From positions 1 through 34,844 of the IMG/VR virus record IMGVR_UViG_3300035044_000024: DNA of 34,844 bases. One strand, 5' to 3'. Positions 6,304 through 15,021 of the stretch are shown here, one piece after another. A program made the translations under genes and the position numbers. This stretch comes from a virus. The stretch's first letter is position 1. Each line of letters begins with the position of its first letter. The notes under the pieces were generated by a model that was not told the DNA's origin, ran no database searches, and saw only the letters and a list, made by a program, of their open reading frames with translations.

Positions 6304-7488
6304 ATGGCACAACAAAATAGCACACTGACCACTAATATAACAAGTCCCGGTCAGTCAAACTCAACTGGAGACAAGAGGGCACTATACCTTAAATTGTTTT
6401 CCGGAGAGATGTTCAAAGGCTTCCAAAGGAACACGATAGCACGTGACCTAATTATGAAGAGAACACTTACAAACGGTAAGTCACTTCAGTTCATCTTCAC
6501 AGGAAGAACAACAGCCGAGTATCATACACCCGGCAACAGCATACTAGGTAACTCTGATGGAGCACCTCCAGTAGCTGAAAAGACAGTGACTGTTGATGAT
6601 CTATTAATCTCCAGTGCATTTGTCTATGAACTTGACGAGACACTTGCTCACTACGATTTACGTGGTGAAATTTCTCGTAAGATCGGATACGCTCTTGCAG
6701 AGCAGTATGACAGAAAAGCTTTCAGAGCTATCACAAAGGCTGCAAGACAAGCTTCACCAATCACGAAGTCTAACTTCAAAGAGCCCGGTGGAACACAGAT
6801 TAGACTAACCAGAACAGGTGTTACCGATGGTACAGCTGCTTATGACTCTACATGTCTAATCAACGGATTCTACGACGCAGCCGCTGCGCTAGATGAGAAG
6901 GGAGTAGGTCAAGAAGGAAGAGTAGCTGTACTCAACCCAAGACAGTACTACGAACTTATCCAGAACGTAGAATCAAACGGTTTAATCAACCGTACAGAGA
7001 GAGGAGATGCGTTACAATCAGGTAACGGAATCATTGAAATAGCTGGAATCCAGATATTCAAGTCAATGAACATCCCATTCTTTGGCAGATTCGGTACTAA
7101 GTTTGGTACTGCATCTAACACAAACCCCGGTGTTACAGACCCCGGAGCAGGCGGTGACTTCGTAGAAGTTGCTATGGCTGATGAGACTGCTGGTTCATCT
7201 GCAACTAAGACTGTTAACTCTTATGGTAACGGTGGATCTGCATTTGAAAACAGCTGTGGACTTATCTTCCAAAAAGAAGCTGCTGCTTGTGTTGAGGCAA
7301 TCGGCCCACAAGTTCAGACAACAAGTGGAGACATCTCAGTGGTATACCAAGGTGATGTTATTCTTGGACGTCTAGCTATGGGTGTAGATGCACTTAACCC
7401 TGCTGCTGCTGTTGAGTTCGTAGCTGGTGTGGCAACAAGCCGCAACGCTGCTGGCGAAGCAACAACTGTTGGAAACGCTGCTTTCTAA
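6304..7488 (+). CDS. Major capsid protein, T7 gp10A family
   Basis: This 394-residue protein is close to T7 gp10A (345) with an extended C-terminal region. The N-terminal arm is followed by the highly conserved 'LYLKLFSGEMFKGFQ', 'NGKSLQFIFTGRTTAEYHTPG' and 'DDLLISSAFVYELDETLAHY' segments, then 'RGEISRKIGYALAEQYDRKAF' (HK97-fold E-loop and spine). It forms the icosahedral shell. No Shine-Dalgarno is evident immediately before the ATG, and the ~250 bases upstream are structured rather than gene-coupled. A strong terminator follows, as after T7 gene 10, suggesting a separate high-level transcript. Confidence 0.97.
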   Translation: MAQQNSTLTTNITSPGQSNSTGDKRALYLKLFSGEMFKGFQRNTIARDLIMKRTLTNGKSLQFIFTGRTTAEYHTPGNSILGNSDGAPPVAEKTVTVDDLLISSAFVYELDETLAHYDLRGEISRKIGYALAEQYDRKAFRAITKAARQASPITKSNFKEPGGTQIRLTRTGVTDGTAAYDSTCLINGFYDAAAALDEKGVGQEGRVAVLNPRQYYELIQNVESNGLINRTERGDALQSGNGIIEIAGIQIFKSMNIPFFGRFGTKFGTASNTNPGVTDPGAGGDFVEVAMADETAGSSATKTVNSYGNGGSAFENSCGLIFQKEAAACVEAIGPQVQTTSGDISVVYQGDVILGRLAMGVDALNPAAAVEFVAGVATSRNAAGEATTVGNAAF

Positions 7489-7502
7489 CTTACACATTAT
7501 AC

Positions 7503-7527
7503 GGAGGCTTCGGCCTCCTTTTTTTTT
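7503..7527 (+). terminator. Intrinsic terminator after capsid gene
   Basis: GGAGGC (7503-7508), a TTCG tetraloop (7509-7512) and GCCTCC (7513-7518) are followed by nine T (7519-7527). A 6-bp GC-rich stem with a UUCG loop and U-tract is a canonical rho-independent terminator. Its place after the capsid gene corresponds to T7 T-phi, which limits transcription into the tail genes. The next ATG is only 4 bases past the T-run. Confidence 0.93.
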
Positions 7528-7530
7528 CTT

Positions 7531-8142
7531 ATGGCTTCCACAACTATTGACATCGACACAGAACTGTCCGCAGTAAATAATATACTGGGGGCTATTGGAC
7601 AATCGCCAATAACAACACTTAATTTTGACAACCCAGAAATATCATTTATATTCAACCTACTCCGTGATGCTAACGTAGACACGCAGGCAGAGGGGTGGCA
7701 CTTTAACACAGAAAAACATGTAACATTTGCCAAAGATGCTAATGGCAGGATTGCTATTGGTAATGACATATTGTCTATGGATTTACATGACAACCAAGCT
7801 CGCCGTACATATAACCTCGTACGACGTAATGGATTTTTATATGACAAACAGGATCACACAGATGTATTTACAACTGACCTAGATCTTGATGTTGTCAGAC
7901 TTTATAACTTTGAAGATTTACCTATTGTCTTTAGAAGATACATAACATACAGAGCGTCTAGACAGGCAGCTACACAGCTTGTTGCTAACCCAAACCTAGT
8001 AAAATTATTACAGGGTCAGGAGTCTCTAGCCAGAGCATCTCTTATGGAGTATGAGTGCAATCAAGGCGATCATAGTATGTTTGGATTTGAAGATGATAGT
8101 GCATATCAAACCTATCAACCATGGAGAAACCTTAGAAGATAA
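7531..8142 (+). CDS. Tail tubular protein A, T7 gp11 family
   Basis: This 203-residue protein matches T7 gp11 (196). It has the typical opening 'TELSAVNNILGAIGQSPI', 'DANVDTQAEGWHFNTEK' and 'LYNFEDLPIVFRRYITYRASR' segments. It forms the 12-mer adaptor ring between portal and nozzle. It follows the capsid terminator and ends one base into the gp12 gene (TAATG). Confidence 0.96.
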   Translation: MASTTIDIDTELSAVNNILGAIGQSPITTLNFDNPEISFIFNLLRDANVDTQAEGWHFNTEKHVTFAKDANGRIAIGNDILSMDLHDNQARRTYNLVRRNGFLYDKQDHTDVFTTDLDLDVVRLYNFEDLPIVFRRYITYRASRQAATQLVANPNLVKLLQGQESLARASLMEYECNQGDHSMFGFEDDSAYQTYQPWRNLRR

Positions 8143-11039
8143 TGGCAGCAATAACACAAACCATCCCAAACTTTATTGGTGGCATATCAGAACAGCCAGA
8201 CCAACTAAAGTTTCCGGGTCAGGTAGAGGATGTCGTAAATGCGATACCAGATATAACACGTGGTCTATATAAAAGACCGGGTGCAAAAAGAATAAACTCT
8301 CAGCCTTTACCTAGCGTTGCTACAGGTGGTTCGTGGTTTCATTATCATAGAGATGAAGATGAAGGCTCATATGTTGGGCAAGTAGCACCTGATGGTACAC
8401 TTAGAGTATGGAAAGCTGACGGTGATAATGCTGGAGCTGCACAGACTATAGTATATGGTACAGGTGGAGAAACAGCAATCAAAGCTTATCTAGCTACCGG
8501 CAACTCAGAAAACATACAGTTTCTTACTATCAATGACACTACTTTCGTTTCAAGTCGTGATTCTAGCAATTCTAATACTCTTGTAGGTACTACAGGTACT
8601 ACTCAGGATAACCCAGATGCTCACTTTGCATTTATTGAAATAACTCGTACTGAAAATGGCAGACAGTATGGCTTAAATGTTTACAGTAATAATAGTACAA
8701 CTACTATAAATAGAGCTACACGTATCAAAATTACATCAGATACACTTGATGAAAGTGAGGGTACAGGTCAGTGTAGAGGCATTGGAATACAGACATTTGT
8801 TGTTGATGCTGCAAGTAGTTACACAGGTACGACTACAGTTGAAGTCAGAGACTCCAGTAACAACTTAGTTACCAGTGGTAAAAATAATATGGTATTTAAG
8901 CTTGACATACGTGGACAGCAAGGTAGTATAGGTGGTGAAGGTAACGAACCAGAAGACTTTGCATGTGCCTATGCAAGAAGTATTTTTCTACTTCATGGTG
9001 GAGAAGGCTGGGTAACTGGTGATAAATTTACAGTTACTATGGACTCTGCTAAGGGTCGTACTATAACAGGAACAGCCCAAGGTAATAGTGGTAGATCTAA
9101 CAAAGGTGAAGCATCTGCTACATACACTATAGAAGTTACCGACCACGAAGCTATTGCCGTAAAAGCAAACATCAAGGCTGTACGTCCAGCATGTACACCT
9201 TTTGATGCTGATACTGCTGTAAGTGCTGATACAGTTTTAGCTGGCATAGTAGCAGAATTAAACAGTACAGGTATCTCTGCAAGCATAATCGGTAATGGCA
9301 TCTACATGTCTAGTAGCTCTAGTTTTAACGTAGAGATTGTAGAAGATGACCTGATGCGAAGCATGGGTACATCAGTAAACGATGTTACATTACTACCAAA
9401 ACAGTGTAAAAATGGCTACATAGTCAAAATTGCAAATGCTAGAATATCAGAAGAAGACGACTACTACCTACGATTCGAGGGTCTAAACGATCAGGATGGT
9501 ACAGGTTCATGGACAGAATGTGCCAAGCCCGGTATACCTAAGACTCTGACAAACATGCCTTTGGTTATACAAAGAACAGCCCTGACTAATCCCGGTACAG
9601 TAAACGAGATAGCTACATTTACTATCAAACAGTTTACATACGCTGACAGAGCTGTAGGTGATGAAGAGACTAACCCTCTCCCGTCGTTTCATAATAAACG
9701 TATTAATAAAGTACTATTCTTCAGAAATAGGTTAGCCTTTTTAGCTGGAGAAAATGTAATATTATCACAAGCTGGTACACTTGGAGAACCTGACTTCTTT
9801 GCTCAAACTGCTTTGACAGTTAGTGCAAACGATCCTGTAGATATAGCATGTTCTTCTACCTTTCCATCAGAACTATTTGATGGTATAGATATAAATACAG
9901 GTCTAGTCGTATTCAGCTCAAACCAACAATTCTTGTTATCATCTGACGACACAGTTTTTAACCCTGATACTGCAAAGCTACGTAGTCTTGCAACTAATAA
10001 CTATAATATAAAAATACCTCCTATATCACTTGGTACAACTATAGCTTATGTGGATAACTCTGGTAAGTTCAGTCGCTTCAATGAAATGGCTAACATAGCT
10101 AGAGAAGCAGAACCAAATGTTGTAGAACAAAGTAGAGTTGTACCTACACTAATACCAAAACAAGTTGACTTACTTACTGTATCTAGAGAAAATGATATGG
10201 TTCTTATAGGTAAGACTGGCTCTGACGAGGTTATAGGATTTAGATATGTTAACGTAGGAGATAAGCGTCAGCAGTCATCATGGTTTAAATGGAAGTTCAA
10301 CAACCCATTACTGTATCACTTTGTTATAAATGATGAGTACTATTTTATAGATACTGATAATTTTTTACAAAGCGTAAGGTTAGTACAACAAGAATCAGAT
10401 CCTTTTATTTTACAAGATAATGTCGACTTCTTATTACATTTGGATAATCGTACTCTTCTTGACGGTGGTAGCTATGATTCAGTTAGCAACACCACAACCT
10501 TCAGTAATGTGGGTTGGCTAAGTCTAGTCACAAGTCCAAATTATACACTAGCTATTGTAGATAGCAACTCAAACTCCGTACGTGTAGGTAGATATGCAAA
10601 ACCTACTATCAACGGTACAACACTTACAGTACCGGGACAATGGACAGACACATATCACATAGGTTACATATATGACTATAGTATAAAGTTTCCTACACTC
10701 TTTGTAACTAAAACTCAAGGGCAAGGGGTAAGTGCTGATGTAAACTCATCTCTTGTTATACATAGAATCAAACTTCACTTCGGTAAGATAGGTCTTTATG
10801 AAACAACACTTGAACGAACTGGAAAAACTGACTACACAGAAGTATATGAATCAACAGAGCTTGACGAATACAAAGTCTCTGATGCACCATATCTCGAAGA
10901 GTTTATCAAAACTATCCCAGTCTACGAAAGAAATAAAAACGTAGATATTACACTTAAATCAACTCACCCTGCCCCAGCTACGCTACGAGCTATGTCTTGG
11001 GAAGGTGATTTCTCACCCAAATTTTACAGACGTGTCTAA
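8142..11039 (+). CDS. Tail tubular protein B (nozzle), T7 gp12 family
   Basis: This 965-residue protein is larger than T7 gp12 (794). It starts 'AAITQTIPNFIGGISEQPDQLKFPGQVEDVVNAIPD', the conserved nozzle N-terminus, and contains 'RPGAKRINSQP', 'NKRINKVLFFRNRLAFLAGENVILSQ' and 'FPSELFDGIDINTGLVVFSSNQQFLL'. It ends 'LRAMSWEGDFSPKFYRRV', like other gp12 proteins. It builds the hexameric nozzle. The extra length lies mainly in inserted beta-rich domains in the first 450 residues, which could contact fibres or host surface. Confidence 0.96.
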   Translation: MAAITQTIPNFIGGISEQPDQLKFPGQVEDVVNAIPDITRGLYKRPGAKRINSQPLPSVATGGSWFHYHRDEDEGSYVGQVAPDGTLRVWKADGDNAGAAQTIVYGTGGETAIKAYLATGNSENIQFLTINDTTFVSSRDSSNSNTLVGTTGTTQDNPDAHFAFIEITRTENGRQYGLNVYSNNSTTTINRATRIKITSDTLDESEGTGQCRGIGIQTFVVDAASSYTGTTTVEVRDSSNNLVTSGKNNMVFKLDIRGQQGSIGGEGNEPEDFACAYARSIFLLHGGEGWVTGDKFTVTMDSAKGRTITGTAQGNSGRSNKGEASATYTIEVTDHEAIAVKANIKAVRPACTPFDADTAVSADTVLAGIVAELNSTGISASIIGNGIYMSSSSSFNVEIVEDDLMRSMGTSVNDVTLLPKQCKNGYIVKIANARISEEDDYYLRFEGLNDQDGTGSWTECAKPGIPKTLTNMPLVIQRTALTNPGTVNEIATFTIKQFTYADRAVGDEETNPLPSFHNKRINKVLFFRNRLAFLAGENVILSQAGTLGEPDFFAQTALTVSANDPVDIACSSTFPSELFDGIDINTGLVVFSSNQQFLLSSDDTVFNPDTAKLRSLATNNYNIKIPPISLGTTIAYVDNSGKFSRFNEMANIAREAEPNVVEQSRVVPTLIPKQVDLLTVSRENDMVLIGKTGSDEVIGFRYVNVGDKRQQSSWFKWKFNNPLLYHFVINDEYYFIDTDNFLQSVRLVQQESDPFILQDNVDFLLHLDNRTLLDGGSYDSVSNTTTFSNVGWLSLVTSPNYTLAIVDSNSNSVRVGRYAKPTINGTTLTVPGQWTDTYHIGYIYDYSIKFPTLFVTKTQGQGVSADVNSSLVIHRIKLHFGKIGLYETTLERTGKTDYTEVYESTELDEYKVSDAPYLEEFIKTIPVYERNKNVDITLKSTHPAPATLRAMSWEGDFSPKFYRRV

Positions 11040-11484
11040 ATTAGACGAATATATACACCCAATCACAGAGGAGGCTGCCAGAGAGGTGGCCTCTAATCTA
11101 CGTCCAGATGACCGCAGAGAGGTCGAAGAAGGTCATGGGCTAGATGCTACGGAAGAGCTGCTACGAGCGGCTAGAACGGGCTTGTGCGTGTATTTCACAG
11201 TGCCTAACGGCAAGACTGCTGGCATGGCCGGAGTTGGGCCGACTGGAGAAGTCTGGATGCTATGCACTCCAGCTATACACGAATACCCAATTACGTTTGC
11301 AAGAGAAGCTAAACGCTGGCTTGAACAACGTAACGAAAAATTACTGTGGAATATCGTAGATTCTCGTAACACCGTACATCTAAAACTATTACAATTTTTA
11401 GGTTTCAAGTTCTTACGTAAGTTTGAACATGGGCCGAACAATATACAATTTATAGAATTTTGCCGTGTGTGCACCAGATCCTAA
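11032..11484 (+). CDS. Internal virion protein A / gp13-like, acetyltransferase (GNAT)-fold-like
   Basis: GTG starts are available at 11005 and 11032; the latter overlaps the gp12 stop by only 8 bases and gives MSKLDEYIHPITEEAAREVA, 150 residues. The body has a GNAT-like arrangement: 'LCVYFTVPNGKTAGMAGVGPTGEVWMLC' beta strands, a helix 'ITFAREAKRWLEQ', then 'NIVDSRNTVHLKLLQFLGFKF', as in phage gp13-type proteins. T7 gp13 is a minor protein needed for core assembly. The canonical acetyl-CoA P-loop (Q/RxxGxG/A) is not obvious, so enzymatic activity is doubtful. Confidence 0.8.
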   Translation: MSKLDEYIHPITEEAAREVASNLRPDDRREVEEGHGLDATEELLRAARTGLCVYFTVPNGKTAGMAGVGPTGEVWMLCTPAIHEYPITFAREAKRWLEQRNEKLLWNIVDSRNTVHLKLLQFLGFKFLRKFEHGPNNIQFIEFCRVCTRS

Positions 11485-12226
11485 CGCCGGAAGAAGAGAG
11501 GCCGCTAGACAAGAAAACAAAAAGCGGATACTAAAATACTACTCCGACGGCATCAAACAATGGAATAAAGAGGTTGACTTCAAGGATAATATAAACAACA
11601 TTCTTGGACTAGGACAATCTCGTTCTCAATCTGACTTTACTGCCTTCGCTCTAAGTGAGCAAGGTAAAGGTCTACTAGATAAACAACAAGCAGCACAGAA
11701 GTATTATGCTCAGGCAGCTGTAAATGAAGGTGGTAGATCAAGAGCTTTTGGAAGAAGACAGAAAGCAGACTTTTATAACAAGCTAGCTGAAGTTGACAGA
11801 AAGCAGTATGCTCTAGCAACTGTTGGAGAAGCAAAAGCTCAGACTAAAATATCAAGAGGTTTACAAGAGCAACTACGTAGTAATCGTACACAACTTGGAT
11901 TTGATCCACAGTTTGGGCCACCTACTATGTTACCTCCAAAAGACAGAGCTGGTCAGTTTATGAACAGTGTCAGCTTTGGTATGAGCGTTATCTCTCCATT
12001 TATTGGTAGTGACGTAAGAATAAAAGAAGATATCAAAAAGATAGGTACGTCTATTAGTGGCTATGATATTTACAAGTTTAGTTATATTAATGAAGATACA
12101 CAATACATAGGTGTTATGGCACAGGATGTTTTACTAAGAAAACCAGAAGCAGTATCAAAAAGAAGCGATGGTGCTTTTGCTGTAGATTACAGCCAGATTG
12201 ACGTTGAGTTTAGGGAGGTTGCTTGA
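11465..12226 (+). CDS. Internal virion protein B (gp14-like) with C-terminal peptidase S74 intramolecular chaperone
   Basis: This 253-residue protein is at the T7 gp14 position. Residues 1-110 are Ala/Gln-rich helices ('KQQAAQKYYAQAA', 'KADFYNKLAEVDRKQYA') like gp14 core proteins. From residue 182, 'SDVRIKEDIKKIGTSISGYDIYKFSY', 'YIGVMAQDV' and 'FAVDYSQIDVEF' form a complete S74 domain. Ser182 and Lys187 fit the Ser-Lys self-cleavage dyad of the SDxRxK motif. Such domains trimerise fibre or spike proteins and then cut themselves off. Finding one on an internal core protein is unusual. A GGGAGG sits near its 3' end as ribosome-binding site for the next gene. Confidence 0.88.
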   Translation: MCAPDPNAGRREAARQENKKRILKYYSDGIKQWNKEVDFKDNINNILGLGQSRSQSDFTAFALSEQGKGLLDKQQAAQKYYAQAAVNEGGRSRAFGRRQKADFYNKLAEVDRKQYALATVGEAKAQTKISRGLQEQLRSNRTQLGFDPQFGPPTMLPPKDRAGQFMNSVSFGMSVISPFIGSDVRIKEDIKKIGTSISGYDIYKFSYINEDTQYIGVMAQDVLLRKPEAVSKRSDGAFAVDYSQIDVEFREVA

Positions 12227-15021
12227 TGGAGTTTGAACAGTTTAGTTTCAACCATTCTGACAGCAACTTTGCAGAAGTCAGTTATGATGGTTCTAAAGTA
12301 GCAAACCAAGCTCTAGCAGAAACAGACAAGATATATGCAGCTGCATACGAAAGAGCCAAGCAAAACGCTCTTGCAGATGCGGAAACTAGATCTCGTAACT
12401 TTCAAAAGTTTGGTAAGCTTATAGGTCAAGGTGTCGAGTTTAAGAAAAAGCTAGATGCTTGGAATGATACTAAGTCGTTAAGAGAAGATCAGAGAGAGGG
12501 TACATATGAAGGTACAGATGGTAAGATCTATGATACCAACACTGGTCAACTTGTACCCGGTCAAGATGATAAGGTAACTAAAGAAAATGCAGAAGCTGAA
12601 AAAGAACTTAGTAAAGAAGTAAATCAAAATAAAGTTGAAGCTGAGAGTCTAGCTGCACAAGAAGTAGAAAAAAACAATGCAGCTCCAGACAGTAAAAATC
12701 AAGCCACTGAAACTTTAGATACTCTTACTATTAGAAATATACCTACATATGATGAAAACTCAGCTGCTACTGCTAAGAAAGCTGTAAACTGGACTAGCAA
12801 CTTTGTAGGTCAAAATCTTAACACCCCACTCAGTAATGCTGCGGTTCCGGGTGCTAACGGTAGAAGCTACAACCAACTTATGGCTGATGGTGACTCAGGT
12901 TTAGCTGACGAAGCTTTATTCTTTTGGGGTCGCAGTGGTTTGATGCAATCAGGTGCTATGAGCACTCTAAAAGGTAGACACAAGAACAAGATGCTTGATG
13001 ATCTACGTAAAAACATCAACGGTATCAGCACTAAAGGTCTAAATCGTAAGATAGAAGAAGAGCTAAAGTTAGGTGAAGTAAAAGAGATACTTAACTTATC
13101 TGACATGTTGGTCAACAATCCAGAAATGGCATCAGAGTATTTATTTGGTACTGATGATGACCCTAACTCTGGACTACTTACAAGGCTAGCACATGGGGCT
13201 CCGGGTGGTAAGAAAGATATGAACTTTGCATATGCTAAATTAGGCGACAGACTTGACAAAGCATTTGAACAAGGTTACATAGGCACTACAGAACTACAGC
13301 TAATTAGAGATACATACTTTACTCAAAGAGGCACAGCTGGTAAGGTCAAAACAAATCTAGCTGGTGTTAATACTCCGGGTGCTACTCTTCTAGATAACAA
13401 ACTTGGAGAACTCATTATGAGATCTCAAAAGAAAGACATTGAAAAAAGAGAGCTAGAAATTACTAACAAAGCTGAAACTGCTGTTAACTCAGCTATCGAA
13501 GCTTACAAAGATCTACCAGATGATGTTGTCTTGACTCGAGACATGGTTACAAAAGATTTACACAAAATAGCCAAAGATCTAGGACTACCTGTTACAGATC
13601 CGAAGCTAAAGAAACTTGCTGACTACTATGTTCCCGGTGACTACGATGATGAAGAAGAAGCTAGATTTCTACTGCTTGACGCAGCTGATGGTAAGATTGA
13701 CTCTGGTACTTTAGAAGCTAGACTTGCCGCTATAAAAGATGGTGATATTAGAAAGAGAGTTAAGCAAGAAGCAGAAGACTTAATTAATGGATTCAAGCCA
13801 AGCTCTGCATTAACATCTAAAGCTAATAAGATGTTTAATGCTTTAGTAAACGTAAAGAAAGATAAGTCTGGTAATGTTATTGTACAAGACCCAGATCAAG
13901 CTAGTATTGAAGATCTTGAAACTATAACTAATATGGGCATAGCGTATGAAGAGGAATATAGAATAGCATTTTTACAAACAAATAATGCTAACAAAGCTCA
14001 TCAGATAGCTATTGATAAAATCAAAGCTAATTATGCAGATCCTGACCAAAAGTCAGAAGTTAAGGCATTAGATGGTACAACAAAAAGCGTTGGCCCATAT
14101 GATGTTTACCCACCTCCCGGTCAGCCTGAGAATGACCCTACAAGATATTTACTACAAGACAAGCTTATTGATCGTCTAAACAAGGATGATGAAGACTATA
14201 GTAACACACTTGGTAGTGACAAGTATCTACCCGGTGAAGAGTCAGCTTTACCTCTAGGTGTTAGAGCTTTGAAAAAACAGAATGGACAGATACCTGAGTT
14301 CTATCTAAACTTATCTAGAAAGACTGGTATACATCCTTTAAAGTTAATGAAGCAAAGAGTAGAAGCACTTGGCCTTGACATAGAAACTATTGATCCTGAC
14401 AAGATTTATTTTGTTAAGTTTCCAGATGATGGTATGTCAGAGCGTGACCAACAGAGATTAAATAGATTTCCTACACCATCAAATCTTATACAGGTTATGA
14501 GCCAAGAAATATATGACGGTGATAACATGAATATATTTAAGGATCAGATGGCTGCAAAAGGTGCAGACCATAACACATTTAGAGATCGAACTGGTAGAAG
14601 CTACAGCGATTCGTTTAACATACAGACCAAATCTATGACAGAGGTTGGTGAGTTATTTACAAGTAAAGGTAACAGGTCTGGTATACTTACCGGAGCTGGC
14701 ATACAAATCGGTAAATATAAATGGAACAAGTCAACATTTAACAAAGCTCTTGAAAGATCAGGCTTACCAGCTGATGCACCATTCAATGCTAAAAATCAAG
14801 AGTTACTACTTAGAGCTCATCAAAACGAAATACTGTATGGTGACAACCAGTTAGGCAGTATGACCAGTTTTACAGGTGGTGCTACATACGAATCTATCGA
14901 ACCAGTCAACATAGATTTTGACGATACTGACTTTGATGGTCTAGGGTACGACTCATTCTCTATGCCAAACTCAATATCCAGAGGATTAATGAACACTTAT
15001 TATCTAACTGAAATAGACTAA
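12226..15021 (+). CDS. Internal virion core protein, T7 gp15-like (931 aa)
   Basis: The start is the ATG at 12226, overlapping the preceding TGA, with a strong GGGAGG 9 bases upstream; the in-frame TTG at 12223 is less likely. The protein is long, hydrophilic and mostly helical. It opens 'FEQFSFNHSDSNFAEVSYDGSKVANQALAETDKIY' and has a Lys/Asp/Glu-rich centre. It has no recognised catalytic domain. T7 gp15 (747 residues) forms the internal core ring and part of the ejected trans-periplasmic tube. The assignment is based on order, size and composition. Confidence 0.85.
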   Translation: MEFEQFSFNHSDSNFAEVSYDGSKVANQALAETDKIYAAAYERAKQNALADAETRSRNFQKFGKLIGQGVEFKKKLDAWNDTKSLREDQREGTYEGTDGKIYDTNTGQLVPGQDDKVTKENAEAEKELSKEVNQNKVEAESLAAQEVEKNNAAPDSKNQATETLDTLTIRNIPTYDENSAATAKKAVNWTSNFVGQNLNTPLSNAAVPGANGRSYNQLMADGDSGLADEALFFWGRSGLMQSGAMSTLKGRHKNKMLDDLRKNINGISTKGLNRKIEEELKLGEVKEILNLSDMLVNNPEMASEYLFGTDDDPNSGLLTRLAHGAPGGKKDMNFAYAKLGDRLDKAFEQGYIGTTELQLIRDTYFTQRGTAGKVKTNLAGVNTPGATLLDNKLGELIMRSQKKDIEKRELEITNKAETAVNSAIEAYKDLPDDVVLTRDMVTKDLHKIAKDLGLPVTDPKLKKLADYYVPGDYDDEEEARFLLLDAADGKIDSGTLEARLAAIKDGDIRKRVKQEAEDLINGFKPSSALTSKANKMFNALVNVKKDKSGNVIVQDPDQASIEDLETITNMGIAYEEEYRIAFLQTNNANKAHQIAIDKIKANYADPDQKSEVKALDGTTKSVGPYDVYPPPGQPENDPTRYLLQDKLIDRLNKDDEDYSNTLGSDKYLPGEESALPLGVRALKKQNGQIPEFYLNLSRKTGIHPLKLMKQRVEALGLDIETIDPDKIYFVKFPDDGMSERDQQRLNRFPTPSNLIQVMSQEIYDGDNMNIFKDQMAAKGADHNTFRDRTGRSYSDSFNIQTKSMTEVGELFTSKGNRSGILTGAGIQIGKYKWNKSTFNKALERSGLPADAPFNAKNQELLLRAHQNEILYGDNQLGSMTSFTGGATYESIEPVNIDFDDTDFDGLGYDSFSMPNSISRGLMNTYYLTEID

